A stretch of DNA of 64,000 bases. Source: Argyresthia goedartella (lineage: Eukaryota; Arthropoda; Insecta; Lepidoptera; Argyresthiidae). A program made the translations under genes and the position numbers. Below are positions 1 through 10,259 of the stretch, piece by piece (the stretch's first letter is position 1; the number at the start of each line of letters is the position of its first letter). The stretch spans positions 33,347,356 through 33,411,355 of the forward strand of contig OX463815.1 of the NCBI GenBank assembly GCA_949825045.1, written 5' to 3'. Below the pieces are notes generated by a model. It was not told where the DNA came from, did no database searches, and saw only the letters and a list, made by a program, of their open reading frames with translations.

Positions 1-564
1 CCGAAGGGTCCAAACGAATGCCTATTGTTGTCACTCACGGGTCAGTTCATCCGTCCGTCATCTGTCACAAAGATTTTACAGCCAAACGGTTAAATCATCG
101 ATCATATTGTTTACAGTATAAACATCTTGTCAATCCAAAGCCAAACAAAGAGTCAAAAAATATTTTTAAATGTTTAATACAGCAAAAGGAAGGCGCAAAA
201 ATAATATTTGTCCTACCCTTCAAGTCGGGTTTTGTTGTTTAGAACTAATTCAGTAAATAAAAACTGTATTTTTTGTAAAAATATATATCAGTAATAAAAG
301 TAATTAGAAGCCACCAAAGACATCCTTTGTTAAATTTTGTACGGAAGAAATGTTTATCTTCCCATTGACCTTAAAATTTGGGGATAGTGTTTATTATGAC
401 TTATATTTTTTAACAAATGCCGATGTTGATAAATTAGTTTTTTTCTCTAAAGTTCACAATAATAAAACAATAACTAGCATTTTGGCGCTTTGTTGCAAAA
501 GGTTCGATAATCAGCTGTTGGATAGCTGCACAAATAATATAAAACAGATAACATACAGGAAAAT
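1..564. other. AT-rich DNA, no gene recognised
   Basis: Two short open frames (18-242 and 350-589, plus strand) occur here. Neither has a recognisable domain, signal peptide or splice context. I see nothing else in this stretch. Confidence 0.5.
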
Positions 565-1072
565 ATATTTATCTACACACGTATCATAAACCCTCTTTAC
601 TGCGTACAAAACATCGCACGTTACGATCAGCATAATGTTAAACTACTTGGTAAAAACTCATTTCTTATCTGAAAAACTACACATTATGACCATTTTGTGT
701 AATTTTTCTACATATTATGACATTCAAATTTCGAACGCCGACGCCCGCCTGCGTGCCGTCCCTAGTTTAACTGTGAAGTTGGTACTGACATTCAAATATC
801 GAACGCCGACGCCCGCTTGCGTGAAGTTGGTACTATAGAACAAGCTAAACAACTGCAGAGCCACAATGCCGGTCAAACATGCGGTTCCTGAACACATCAA
901 AGAGAGCTTATGATATGTGTGTAGATAAACTAGTGTATGTAACTGTACATAATTAGGCATTAAAACTCTTGAGTGATATTATTATGAAACTCGCCTTCGG
1001 CTCGTTTCATAAACCCACTCTCGAGTTTTAATGTCCTCCATTATTTAGCAGTCACATAAACAACTATAATAA
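565..1072 (-). repeat. Seven-copy repeat family, copy A (complete)
   Basis: This is one of seven related copies (others start near 35763, 36630, 42228, 50111, 52905 and 53700). In its forward sense the unit starts TAGTAGTTTATGTGACTGC and ends GTGTGTAGATAAA. It contains: a head able to fold on itself (CTCGAG-centred arms around GGTTTATGAAACGAGCC); an inner inverted repeat of about 30 bp based on TTTATCTACACAC; two tandem copies of a roughly 68-bp block containing GGCGTCGGCGTTCGAAAT; and a palindrome near the far end. The open frames across it (for example 724-960 minus) recur in the other copies only because the DNA recurs. It looks like a non-autonomous DNA transposon of unassigned superfamily. 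Confidence 0.75.
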
Positions 1073-3540
1073 GTTCGGCGGCTAACACGGCTAATTTATC
1101 AATAAAATTTCACTTATTTTTACTAATAGTTTTGCTCTATTAAAGCATTTACTTATTTTCATCACAAAATCTGTTAAAACCCCCAAATTGTTTGTTTACG
1201 CTCGGCAAGACCAATATAATTTAATAATTTACTACGTAAGAACTACGACGAGTCTGGACTTCCGTATATCAGAATTACGCTTCTTTTGCGCTTCAAACTA
1301 ATACCAACACTACAGAAATGACAAATGACAATGACAACAATGCTGCCAACCTAAGTAAAAATGTAGGGATGTACTGTAAAAGAAATACATTCTATCGAAA
1401 TCGATGTTTTTTAATTCTTGCCGTAAAAATTGTAATGAATAAGGCTTATTCCGAGACTACAATTATATTTTGAGGGCTGTTGATAATCTTAATGAGATAA
1501 TTTTGCAATAGTGCATTTTTAATTTTAACTGCTCTTAAAATAAATTTGAAGCCCTTTTATGATAAAAATAAAAAGCATTCTGTTCATTTCGTTTAATTCT
1601 AGTGTACATGAAAAAAGTCTTTAAGCTGTTGGAGATATTTCATAAATTGCCAAAGCCAAACTTTTCTCGCTAGAAGTCCAGCGATTTCCTTATGGGACTC
1701 TGTTCTGGAGAAGATGACTCCGTAAGAAAAATAAATTGACTTTCATGTGGTTCAGTCATTGAAATATTCCAAGGGGTGAGATGAAGTTTGGCTTTCAGTG
1801 GGTAACCTCAATTTATTAATACTTGGAGTCTTCTTCGACTTTTAATATTTCTTAAGAATTCAGGAAGTATTAAGTTAGCACCTAGGACCACTTTTTAGAA
1901 ATACCAAACTTTGAAAACTGTCGTATGACAAATGAATAGATCACTAAAATTGTTCAAAAAATTGTCGAAAATATAGAGTCTGCAGCGGTTGGTTCCAGAG
2001 TATAGCAAATTAGTATAAAAAAACAGGTGAATCGGAGTCCAATCGTGACACCAGCTGTCCCGCAGATATGGGAAATTAGAGTATTATTATATTATGTATA
2101 TGTCATCAAACCGGCGTCAGAATTTCACACTTTTAGAATAGTTATGATCGGTCATACCCCAAAATTGTGTTGTGTTTGACAATTATTTAGTGACAAACAT
2201 AGCTTAGACTATGTTTTATATTTTTTATAGTAAGAAGGCTACATTTTATGTTAGAGTAAAATAAGCACACATAACAAACAAAAAACCTACAAAATAAAAA
2301 CGTATGATCGCGATGGTACCGATAATGGGACTATTTTTCACAAAAAGGCGCTGTCTAAGTCCCAAAACGCGGTATTTGTGTGTATAACTCAAAAAATATA
2401 ATGCACTTTAAGCCTTTCAAAAAAAGAAACAACAATTGTCGGAAATATATTTTTAAGATTTTTCTAAGTTTCCTAACCTTGCTTATCGACATATTTCTTC
2501 ACTATTCAATTTTCAAATTGAGGTAACAAAGATGTTTTTACTTTTCAATTTCTTCATTCATTACAGAAAGGGTAAAAAGAACAATATAGATGTACTTACT
2601 GAGTCTCATCCAAAGTAAATTTGGCCATAAATAAACGTTTTTCACCATCATTTCGCACTCCACATATCTCACACTTTTTATAGTACATTGCGTGATGCAA
2701 ATATCCGTTATATTTACCAAAAACACAATAGAACACATAAAGCACTTATTAGATTACTGTAACACAGTTAAATATCTTTAACAATCAGAGAAATGCGTTT
2801 TCCTAACAAATAAATCACCGCCCTAATCCGCCTTAGTGAATTGACAACAGAATTTGACATCGACAGATAGAGACAAACCGAGTGAGTGAAGGAGTAAGAA
2901 CATTCCGCCATTTCAAGTTGCGCAATTTTCATAAATATTTGCCTTTATATGGAGTTGCGCTGGGCTATATAATTTAATTATTTACTCAAGACCATATGAC
3001 AGCCAAAGCTCGCCCTAGCTTCACTCAAACTTTGTCGTTTAATCTCTTTTGTGGTAGCGGAACTTATGTTTGCCAGCCGTGCGATGCATAAAGTTAGTAA
3101 GCAAAGAGTTTTGTTAATTGAGGCGTGAGTCGTATTATTCTCAACAACTGGTCGATATGTGCTAAGTATGATGATGATTAATGATCTTTAGATAGCCTTT
3201 ATAATGATGAAAAAATTGTTTTATGACCGGGAACTATGAGAATAGCAAAAACACGCTAAGGAGTCGGCACAGGCAGCTAATAAAAGCCCAATTTAAAAAT
3301 TTACAAATAGTCATAATAATGTTATCTTACTAGAATAACAATTAAATCAAAAGCCAAGAATCATCACTGGTCTATTATATTATTCAAATGGCCATATGCA
3401 TAATCAATATAGCAGACGTGTAATAAGGTGTGACCGCTTCGCTTTCTATGATTTATCGCTCTGTGGCAAATAAAGGTGAACCAAGCTTGTACTAGAGATA
3501 AGGGTGTGCCCGACTAATATGATGAAATTCAGGGTGGTAT
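1073..3540. other. AT-rich intergenic or intronic DNA
   Basis: There is no convincing coding region. The only open frame over 60 codons (2538-2738, minus) has no recognisable features. Composition is uniformly AT-rich and I see no clear repeat boundaries. Confidence 0.5.
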
Positions 3541-3640
3541 TATACAGGTGTCGTTTTCCGAGGTCTAGAGGTAACACGCTCGCCTGTCAGGTAAAAGATG
3601 CGGGTTTGAATCCCGGTGTTGATCATATATCAATGAAGTA
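3541..3640 (+). repeat. tRNA-derived SINE head, fragment
   Basis: A box-A-like GGTCTAGAGGTAACACGCT is followed about 35 bp later by a box-B-like GGGTTTGAATCCC, as in pol III promoters of tRNA-derived SINEs. GCCTGTC between the boxes resembles a tRNA-Asp anticodon arm, but the sequence does not close into a proper acceptor stem, so it is not called as a tRNA gene. No tail was recognised downstream. Confidence 0.5.
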
Positions 3641-3649
3641 AGTATAGGT

Positions 3650-4231
3650 AGATGATTTATCAGAAGTACCACTAGACGATTTTTACGGAATTTCGACGGT
3701 GGTGGAAAATATTGTGTGCATATCTTCGGAGATTATAATTAGATTAGGAAGGTACTCACTTCGCATATACCTGATACACCTAGCCAAAATATCACTATCA
3801 TTCTTCACCAGCTGTTTTTCATAGCGTTTGTATGAATGACAAAGTTATATTTGCGGTTTTTAATAAATGTTTTATATCTTAAAAACTGCTGATGTTATTT
3901 TGTTCAAACCGATTTTCGTTGAAAGTGTTAATTAAGATACGCAACGTATATGTTTTATTTTTTATTTTTCACTCTTAGAGGCCATACAATTTTTTCACTC
4001 TTTAACGTTAACTTTGAGAAATCAATGATCTCAGTCATTTTTAAAGAGCTATCTATAGACACCCCACACAAATAGTTATGATGGAAAAAAATAATCTGTT
4101 CCATGTAAGGAAGCCCCTCTTAATTTTTATTTTATAAATTTTTGTATAAAGATCCTAAAGAGGTTTACAGAATACATCTTCATACCAAGTTTTAACTGTG
4201 TAGTCTCTTATAACGTCTTATAATAGTTTCT
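3650..4231. other. AT-rich DNA, no feature seen
   Basis: No open frame above 60 codons and no clear repeat. Confidence 0.4.
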
Positions 4232-4330
4232 TATAACGTTGCTATGACATACGGACAGACGGATGGACAGACGGACAGACAGACTTGACGAAACTATAAG
4301 GTTTCCTTGTTTCTCTACGGAACCCTAAAA
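4232..4330 (-). repeat. Fragment of the GTCC-run interspersed repeat
   Basis: It carries a run of GGACAGAC units followed by CTACGGAACCCTAAAA, the reverse complement of the AGGGTTCCGTA start and GTCCGTCC run of the fuller copies at 49481-49882 and 51550-51965. Only the start of the repeat is present. Confidence 0.6.
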
Positions 4331-4394
4331 ATGAGGTGGGGAGGGCAACAAAAATCCCCAAGGTCTTGGATGTTTATTATTTTTGTGACATCAT

Positions 4395-4460
4395 CCACGA
4401 CACAGGGTATCCTAGTGTGGGGCCAATAGCATTGAATATGTCTGTATAATATAAATGTCA
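4395..4460 (+). repeat. SINE 3' tail fragment
   Basis: ACACAGGGTATCCTAGTGTGG matches the 3' part of the SINEs at 5635-5858, 6052-6310, 11410-11670 and 50816-51030. The tRNA-like head is missing. Confidence 0.45.
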
Positions 4461-4537
4461 ATGATTTATGATTTACTACCTGAACGTTTTTGAATCAACT
4501 GTGCTTCTCAGCTCCGAGAAAATCTCTATGTCTCTGT

Positions 4538-4752
4538 ATACGTAGTTGAAAGCGATAGCGGTCATTGACCCGACTGCTGAACTGAATCATGCATGCTCGG
4601 TCGTAACGGTGGGTAACCATGGTAACGGCTGGCAACCGCTACCGTGATACGCTAAATGACAGTTATTTTGAACGTTTTTAACGAACCTAACTCAATCACG
4701 AGCATATAGTGGAAGACAGGAGTCAATGACCGCTATTGCAACGCTACGTGTA
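4538..4752. repeat. MITE-like element with about 30-bp inverted ends
   Basis: The left arm (4538-4569) and right arm (4721-4752) are inverted copies sharing ATAGCGGTCATTGAC and an outer ACGTAG. The interior is rich in GGTAACC/ACCATGGT self-complementary sequence. No protein is encoded. Target duplication is not clear. Confidence 0.6.
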
Positions 4753-5115
4753 CCCACTATAGTCACAATGACAAAGCACACATCTGTGAAAAGGCATGAT
4801 GCTTCTCTTCTGTCAGCAATAATGAAAACCAGCCCGAAGAAAAGTGCAAAACGTAGTCGAACACCAAGGGTTCTGTTAGAAAGAGAAGAACATTTCGTTC
4901 TATACAAAGAAACTGAAAACACCGGAATCCAGATGGACAGCGTAGTTTTAGAAATACATAAACAATTAGCGATATATACTGGCATATTATGTGCATTACT
5001 TATGGCGTTGGATGTGTCCTATATGTCATGGAAACCAAAAACAGCTAGATTTTTTTGGCTTATGTTTAAACGATCACCAAAAAACTCGAAAAATTACGTT
5101 AAGTTTATGTTTTAA
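4726..5115 (+). CDS. Hypothetical 129-codon ORF, one possible membrane helix
   Basis: This is one of the longest frames in the window that I could not tie to a transposon family. The translation has a basic, Lys/Arg/Ser-rich first half (KTSPKKSAKRSRTPR), then a hydrophobic stretch near residues 84-103 (LAIYTGILCALLMALDV) that could be a single membrane helix, then a basic tail. The first ATG lies inside the right arm of the MITE at 4538-4752; a second in-frame ATG at 4768 is an alternative start. The last codons overlap the repeated module at 5098-5225, so the C-terminus is at least partly repeat DNA. No splice evidence and no family resemblance recognised; it may be chance. Confidence 0.25.
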   Translation: MTAIATLRVPTIVTMTKHTSVKRHDASLLSAIMKTSPKKSAKRSRTPRVLLEREEHFVLYKETENTGIQMDSVVLEIHKQLAIYTGILCALLMALDVSYMSWKPKTARFFWLMFKRSPKNSKNYVKFMF

Positions 5116-5225
5116 GTATTTTTGTTGTTCTTACATGTTCAACCTAACACGAAGGATAGAGGGGGCTTCGCTTCGCTCACCCCCTTTAGCCTTCACCCAA
5201 GCTACCGCAGTATTTTGCCCTGATG
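5098..5225 (+). repeat. Shared module with GC hairpin (copy 1 of 3)
   Basis: The module runs from GTTCTTACATGTTCAACCTA through a GC-rich core (GGGGGCTTCGCTTCGCTCA, then CCCCC) to AGCCTTCACCCAAGCT. The same order is found on the minus strand at 24205-24335 and, shortened, inside the MITE at 54371-54733. The core can pair GGGG with CCCC around a TTCGCTTCG loop. Confidence 0.6.
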
Positions 5226-5575
5226 TTATCTGCAACTTTTGGTGTCATTTACTCATTTTGGGAAGGAAAAAATTGTTTCGGTGGTCATTATATTTGTTGC
5301 CGATTTTTTTATTCTTCGCCGGCCGGGAGTCAAAGCCCACGCTTGTTAGTAAGAACCTCGGCAGCTACGCTACAGAGGTAGGGAACCCCTAAAAAAGTTA
5401 GTTCCGCAAAATGTTTATTGCTCCCCATTTTTTTCAGGGAACGGAGAAATTCCGTAACATAATTTATCACACGGCGACACGCCCCTGTTGTCAACTGACG
5501 GACTAAATACGAGGTTACGAGCGGCTGCGGGCCAAGGCGGGGGCGGGGGAGAATGTCACCTTAAACGAACAAATA

Positions 5576-5960
5576 GAACCCGTTAACGTCCCCACTGGGG
5601 GGCACAGGCCCAACCCAAATTCGAGTCAAAGTAAAACACAACAAAAATATTTAAAATAATGCACATTCTTTGCTTCTGGCCCCACACTAGGATGCCCTGT
5701 GTCGTGGGAACCAGAAGCAGTGACGTCACAAGATGTAAACATCCAAGACCTGGAGATTTGATTAATTCCTCCCCAGCAGATTTCAAACCCGGGACATCTC
5801 GCTTGGGAGAGGCCGTCCCTTCAACCCCAACGTCACAGAGGTCATCAAAATGAGCCAATCAAAGTAAGAATAAGCCGTATTCCAACACGCTGGCTCAGTG
5901 CAGATTGATGGATGGGGGACGTCGGGCCTATGAGAGAGTGACCCTATTGTTAAATATGTT
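5576..5960 (-). repeat. SINE, outer copy, split by another SINE
   Basis: Plus-strand text starting CGTCCCCACTGGGGGGCACA and, beyond the insertion, AACACGCTGGCTCAGTGCAG matches the SINE at 29508-29820, whose text is continuous at this point. The two halves are separated by the inner SINE at 5635-5858. Confidence 0.7.
5635..5858 (-). repeat. SINE inserted in a SINE, 9-bp TSD
   Basis: It is flanked by the perfect direct repeat TCAAAGTAA at 5626-5634 and 5859-5867. On the minus strand a tRNA-like head with a box-B-like GGGTTTGAAATC leads to the tail motif CACAGGGCATCCTAGTGTGG and an AT-rich end. Open frames over it in both directions (5583-5858 minus, 5659-5853 plus) are repeat shadows. Confidence 0.75.
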
Positions 5961-6051
5961 TTTGGTAATTGCTGTGATAAAAATAAGCCAATAAAATATC
6001 ATTAACTCAATTGCTTGATTGATTGATTTACGTGGATTACGTCATTCATTC

Positions 6052-6310
6052 TTGACGACCCAAATGGCCGAGTCGGCAGTGACCCTGCCTACGAAGCCAA
6101 GGGTCCCGGGTTCGAGTCCCGGTGGGGGCAAATATATGTTTGATCAGAACGGATGTTTGTACCCTAGTCATGGTTGATTATCTATTTAAGTATAATACAT
6201 ATTTATCTATATAAGTATGTGTATCGTTGTCTAATACCAAAGATACAGGGAATCCTAGTCTGGGGCTAGATCAATGTGTGTAAATAGTGTCCACGGTATT
6301 TTGTATTATG
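6052..6310 (+). repeat. tRNA-derived SINE, full-length copy
   Basis: The head starts GACGACCC, then box A TGGCCGAGTCGG and box B GGTTCGAGTCC. The body includes GTACCCTAGTCATGG, and the 3' part has CAGGGAATCCTAGTCTGGGG followed by CTAGATCAATGTGTG. Closely related copies lie at 11410-11670 (minus) and 50816-51030 (plus). The good boxes make it a SINE; the missing acceptor-stem pairing argues against a functional tRNA gene. Confidence 0.8.
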
Positions 6311-6692
6311 CATTATTATTCAAACATCTTTAGTCCAATCAAGCGAACTTTCGAATCCTCTGTTCATTCCTTGACATCACTTACACCAAGCCCCGAACCT
6401 CTTTATAACTTACTCGTAGGTCCCTGTTCATCATTTATCCGAAAAAAAAAGAATTGTCGGTAAGGTGTCTTTCCATAGCCCTATCAGTCGTCTCATGATG
6501 ACTTTTGACACATATCTTAATCAGCAGTCCTTTGTAAGAAACTGAATAAGTCTGAGTAAGAATGAATTGTCATTATTATTAGCCCTACTGTTATGCTGAG
6601 GTATAAATTGAAATAAATAATGTCGGGTCTGTGTCACTGAATTAAGTACAATATGAGGAATTAAGGTAAAATACAGACTTTCACAATAGGAA
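6311..6692. other. No feature seen
   Basis: AT-rich DNA between a SINE and a retroelement ORF fragment. No open frame above 60 codons. Confidence 0.4.
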
Positions 6693-6932
6693 TCAATAAT
6701 CTCTCTAAAGTATGCCGCACTTATGGGAAACTACATCTTTGTGCCTCTTGCGCTCGAGACTACGGGGGTTTGGGGGACACAAGGTAAAATATTTATTAAG
6801 GATCTGGGGCGCCGTCCAAGGGATAGAGGTTTTGACTACCGCTCTGGAGCATTTCTGATGCAAAGGATCTTCCTGGCTGTGCAGCGGGGAAATGCTGCCA
6901 GCGTCAGGGGAACCTTAGCCCGGGGTAGTTGA
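6693..6932 (+). pseudogene. Retroelement polyprotein, C-terminal end fragment
   Basis: The frame reads KYAALMGNYIFVPLALETTG, then FIKDLGRR and QRIFLAVQRGNAASVRGT. This resembles the very end of a widespread metazoan retrotransposon-associated protein, whose C-terminus typically runs Y-x-FVP-x-A-x-ET-G, (F)-x-DLGRR, Q-R-x-S-x-A-x-QRGN-A-S. The upstream part of the same family (PDG, WDA motifs) appears separately at 44070-44724. Only the last 70 or so residues are present here, so it is a truncated copy. Family assignment is from memory of the pattern and untested. Confidence 0.6.
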
Positions 6933-7128
6933 TTCGCGAAATTGTTTCTTTTTGTGTTTTTATTTTATTTTTAATTGGTTAGTTGTTATTTTTATATATT
7001 TCGATGTAAATTGACGAAACTCTTAAGCGTTGGAAAAAAAACTATGTTGTGTATCAATTAATTAAATAAATTTCTTTAAATAGGAATCACTCATTCACTT
7101 TATTATTACGTTTATTTCACATATATCA

Positions 7129-7490
7129 TGTCGGCCGTAGCCTAACGGTATTCGCACATCGGAAACGATCGTGCGGTTAGCAACATCTGGCTGAAACGGG
7201 TACTGGATGGGGGTCCGTTTCTATGTGGCATTTGTTTCGGGCTTTTCCGATTTCGGATGACACGTTAAGCTGGTCCCGGCTACTATCGCTAATCGGTGGT
7301 GGAAGTCTTAAAGCTGGTCAGAGGCCCTAATAGGGCAGCTTGAACACATCTGACAGTCGGGTTGGACACTAGCCCGACACCCCTCCATCAACCCGTACTG
7401 AGCCAGCGTCGTGGAGCATAGCTCAATCTTAGTCGTATCTGAATGAAGGCCCGTGCCCCTAGGTGTGGACATTAATGGGCTACATTATAT
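7129..7490 (+). repeat. SINE of the 29508-29820 type, plus strand
   Basis: The head has a box-A-like TCGGCCGTAGCCTAACGG. The 3' part contains ACCCGTACTGAGCCAGCGTC and ends with GTGTGGACATTAATGGGCTA, the reverse complement of the segment at the low-coordinate ends of the SINEs at 5576 and 29508. Box B is degenerate. Confidence 0.65.
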
Positions 7491-7547
7491 TACCTAAATT
7501 AAATCATTAAAATACTACAATTTAACACTGCTTGTTGATAGTTTGGA

Positions 7548-7667
7548 GTGACTGTTGTCAGAAAGGGACAGAGATATACGACAATCTCCTACTCCTTTAT
7601 CGCATAGAAAACGAAAGGGAGATAGAAGCATAGCTCTGCCCCTTACTGACAACAACTATGACGTCAC
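7548..7667. repeat. Short foldback element
   Basis: The left arm (7548-7576, containing GTTGTCAGAAAGGGACAGAG) and right arm (7631-7667, CTCTGCCCCTTACTGACAAC) are inverted near-copies about 55 bp apart. No coding potential. Confidence 0.5.
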
Positions 7668-7679
7668 TTGTTGAAATGC

Positions 7680-8266
7680 AATGCTAAATAGAACTAGTGG
7701 CCCTGCGGGAAATAGACACCGCGAAATGGTAGGTCCGTGAACCAATTTATAGGTATTTTAATTTTTAATCTAGGTTTATTTAAAACGGATTGCATGGGTT
7801 TCCACTCGCACCCAGGAGGTACCATGTTACGCTCGTTGGGCGTTATCAAAGTGCATCCTCCCAATCCAACGCTTCTTTATAAGTGAACTTACTCAATGTA
7901 AGCCAAGATACATAGTGAAAGAAGGTTGAGAATTACCAGAAGAAAAAATAGAACAAATACAATACGCAGTGATTTTGGTGCAAGTATTTCCAGGTCCAGA
8001 ATCACAAAAGAAAGGCAGAGATTTTGATACAGGTCTGAGGTCGTTTAGCTCCGTCAACAGTCAGTTGCTAAAGAAATACCAATGGTTACGCGTCGCCAAG
8101 TGTTTTTAGATCCAAAAAGAGTCCAAAGCAAAAAGGTTTTAAATAATTTGCCTCTGTCTATTTCTCCATTACCAGTGAGATGCATTGACAATATTTATCT
8201 GTGACAAGCAAGCAAAGAGGTTGTCCTACTTTATGCAAGCAAAAACTTCGGCCGCCATGTTGTAAT
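7680..8266. other. No gene seen
   Basis: Unremarkable AT-rich sequence with no open frame above 60 codons and no recognised repeat boundary. Confidence 0.4.
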
Positions 8267-8416
8267 CTGTAAACAAATTGACAACCAACTAAGAAAGTAA
8301 ACGAAAAATAAAACTATCAAAATTCCTTGATTTCTCATTTTCTGTAAATAAATTGACAACCAACTAAGAAAGTAAAAGAAAAATAAAACTACCAAAATTC
8401 CTTATTTTCTCTTTTT
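8267..8416. repeat. Two tandem copies of a 75-bp unit
   Basis: CTGTAAACAAATTGACAACC begins copy 1 at 8267 and CTGTAAATAAATTGACAACC begins copy 2 at 8342. The copies differ at a handful of positions. Confidence 0.8.
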
Positions 8417-8726
8417 TCCGACACCTGCGGCACTTTTACGAACATTTCAATACAAATAAAAGCGAAAGCGAAGCTCTCGAGTTTGGTCTGTTTAAGAAAA
8501 GCATGAAATTGGGTAGCAGTTTAAGTTTTTTTCCCCTTTTTTCCTCCGGGCGGTACAGAAATTGTAAATTCGTGTCAGTTAGCTCTCAGCAACAAAAATC
8601 TTTTTATTCAAGGAAAGTCTGTGTTAAATTTTGTTAGAAATTATTAAAAATGAGGCTATCCCCCTTTTTGCCCCCATTTCCCCCCCTTTCCCCCGATTTT
8701 ATGGCATTATTTTCACAACAACCTGT

Positions 8727-8772
8727 GAGGAACATAATACTTCATATTTCACAACAACCTGTGAGGAACATA
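8727..8772 (+). repeat. 36-bp tandem repeat, left of the DIRS element
   Basis: The unit ACTTCATATTTCACAACAAC continues CTGTGAGGAACATAAT. One partial and one full unit stand here; the array resumes in the same phase on the other side of the DIRS element (14312-14397). The units are contiguous, with no spacers. Confidence 0.8.
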
Positions 8773-8828
8773 ATTAATGATTAAACGAACTTACCTGTAC
8801 GTGAAGTTCTATCATAATTATAGGAGTG

Positions 8829-8981
8829 CTTTGTCCTTTGAGATTAGCAATGACACTTGTAGTACCGCGTAGTGTACGCCTTTCACACACTATATTTTTG
8901 GAATCCTTTATTTGAATCCATTTTTTTTTTTGGGGTAGTTGTGTATCACCTCACCCGCGCGCATTTTGCAACCTTCATTTA
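8829..8981. repeat. DIRS inverted terminal repeat, low-coordinate end
   Basis: It runs from TGCTTTGTCCTTTGAGATTA to GCGCATTTTGCAACCTTCAT and includes a poly-T/GGGG stretch. It is inverted relative to 14149-14302. An extra 56 bp (8773-8828), absent from the other ITR, forms the outer end; its complement occurs in the internal complementary region. Confidence 0.88.
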
Positions 8982-9089
8982 GCTCAGAGATACGTATTTA
9001 TATCATTCCAATAAAAAAGTATTTCACGATCTTACTTCAGAGGGTGTAGATTTGTAGAAGCAAGGGTGGGAGGGTTTGCTAATCTCTTC

Positions 9090-9198
9090 GGACAAAGCAC
9101 TCCTATAATTATGATAGAACTTCACGTACAGGTAAGTTCGTTTAATCATTAATTATATGTCGTGCTTTGTCCTTTGAGATTAGCAATGACACTTGTAG
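9090..9198. repeat. DIRS internal complementary region
   Basis: Bases 9090-9153 are the reverse complement of the outermost low-coordinate end (8773-8837). Bases 9153-9198 are the complement of the outermost high-coordinate end (14265-14311). The two meet at CATTAATTATATG, matching joined ends that share AAT/ATT. This is the template-like circle-junction sequence described for DIRS elements. Confidence 0.88.
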
Positions 9199-9281
9199 AC
9201 TTTTAGAGCTAATCGTGAAATATATCATTTTCGGATGGAACCAGATATAATTAAGACATGATAACAATAGGCCAATTGCTT

Positions 9282-10259
9282 TCAATTGTTCGATTTACTT
9301 AATAATGTTCTAGCAAATGAATCGTCATTACAATAATTATCTACCGTTTTGCTATAAAATTTGGCAAAAGTGTAGGAGTTAGCACTCCAGCCAGCTGTTT
9401 TTCTTATTTTGTCAAGACTGACACCTAAGGAACGAGCTGCAGATGTAGCGGCATGCCGCGTACTATGTGCGGAATAAACAGACACATCTGTGCCACACAT
9501 ATCTAGGGTAGATTTAACCAAACGGCTCAAAGTTTGTGAACCTACTGCCCTATAGGGCTTTCTTATACTAATGAATAAATTATCAATATCCGCACGCATT
9601 GGATTTGTTAAATCTAAGTATGCATTTAATGTTCTTGCAGGGCATATTTCGGGCCGTTCATCGAAAAACGGTATAGATAATATCGGTTAGGACGCTCCAA
9701 CGCGAGATGTTTTAATCAGGTCTGGATTTTTTATGATGACCTTTGTGGATTGTGACTCGATGTTGCAAACTCTAATTTTTGACATTGTTTGAGATCTGTG
9801 AGCCGTAATTAAGGCGAGAAGCGTAACTAGTTTAAAAGTTTTTTTTTTTTTTTTGATAGTCAAGCCTTCATTTGGATACCAATATAGCGACGTAGTTAAG
9901 AACCAAGGTAGTGTCCCAAGTAGTGTTATACCTCGGCAAAGGAGGCCTTAAACGGAATATGCCCTTAAAGAACCTCTTCAAATTACAATCATCTCCGATA
10001 TCGTTTAGTCCAGAGCTGTCATTATCAAAGATAATGCAGAACGGCAAGTATTTAAAGTACCATACTGGGCACCAGCTTCAATTAATTGCGTTAAGAAGGT
10101 AATCACATTAGAAATAGGTGTTTCATACATATCCAGATTATTTTGATTGAAAAACAGAAACTATTTCTTAAAATAGACCTCGTATTGTTTCATGGTATTG
10201 TCCGATAAGGAAGAGGCCATAATGTCCATTGCGGCTGATGGAATATTTCTTCTTAACAT
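9282..10259 (-). pseudogene. DIRS tyrosine recombinase (YR), broken
   Basis: The frame begins at an ATG (10257-10259) that overlaps the RT-RNase H stop codon. The N-terminal part has a SAM-like, integrase-type core-binding region (TMKQYEVYF; PISNVITFLTQLIEAG; NTCRSALSLI). The C-terminal part has the catalytic fold: CPARTLNAYL, then SAHSTRHAATSAARSLG with the H-x-x-R box, then KTAGWSANSYTFAKFYSK with the nucleophilic Tyr. It would join or cut the circular element DNA. An in-frame stop follows EVYFKK, another follows RVGAS, and the frame shifts near 9890 beside a poly-A run. Only the last 105 codons (9282-9599) form an ATG-opened frame. Confidence 0.85.

Noticed and set aside
724..960. A conserved 78-residue protein found several times in the window
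   Set aside because: The frame recurs only because the repeat DNA recurs. Copies have frame-neutral and frame-breaking differences alike, and both strands are open.
6052..6135. tRNA genes at the SINE heads (6052, 11580, 29750, 50816)
   Set aside because: A and B boxes are good, but acceptor and anticodon stems do not fold properly and each leads into a shared SINE body.
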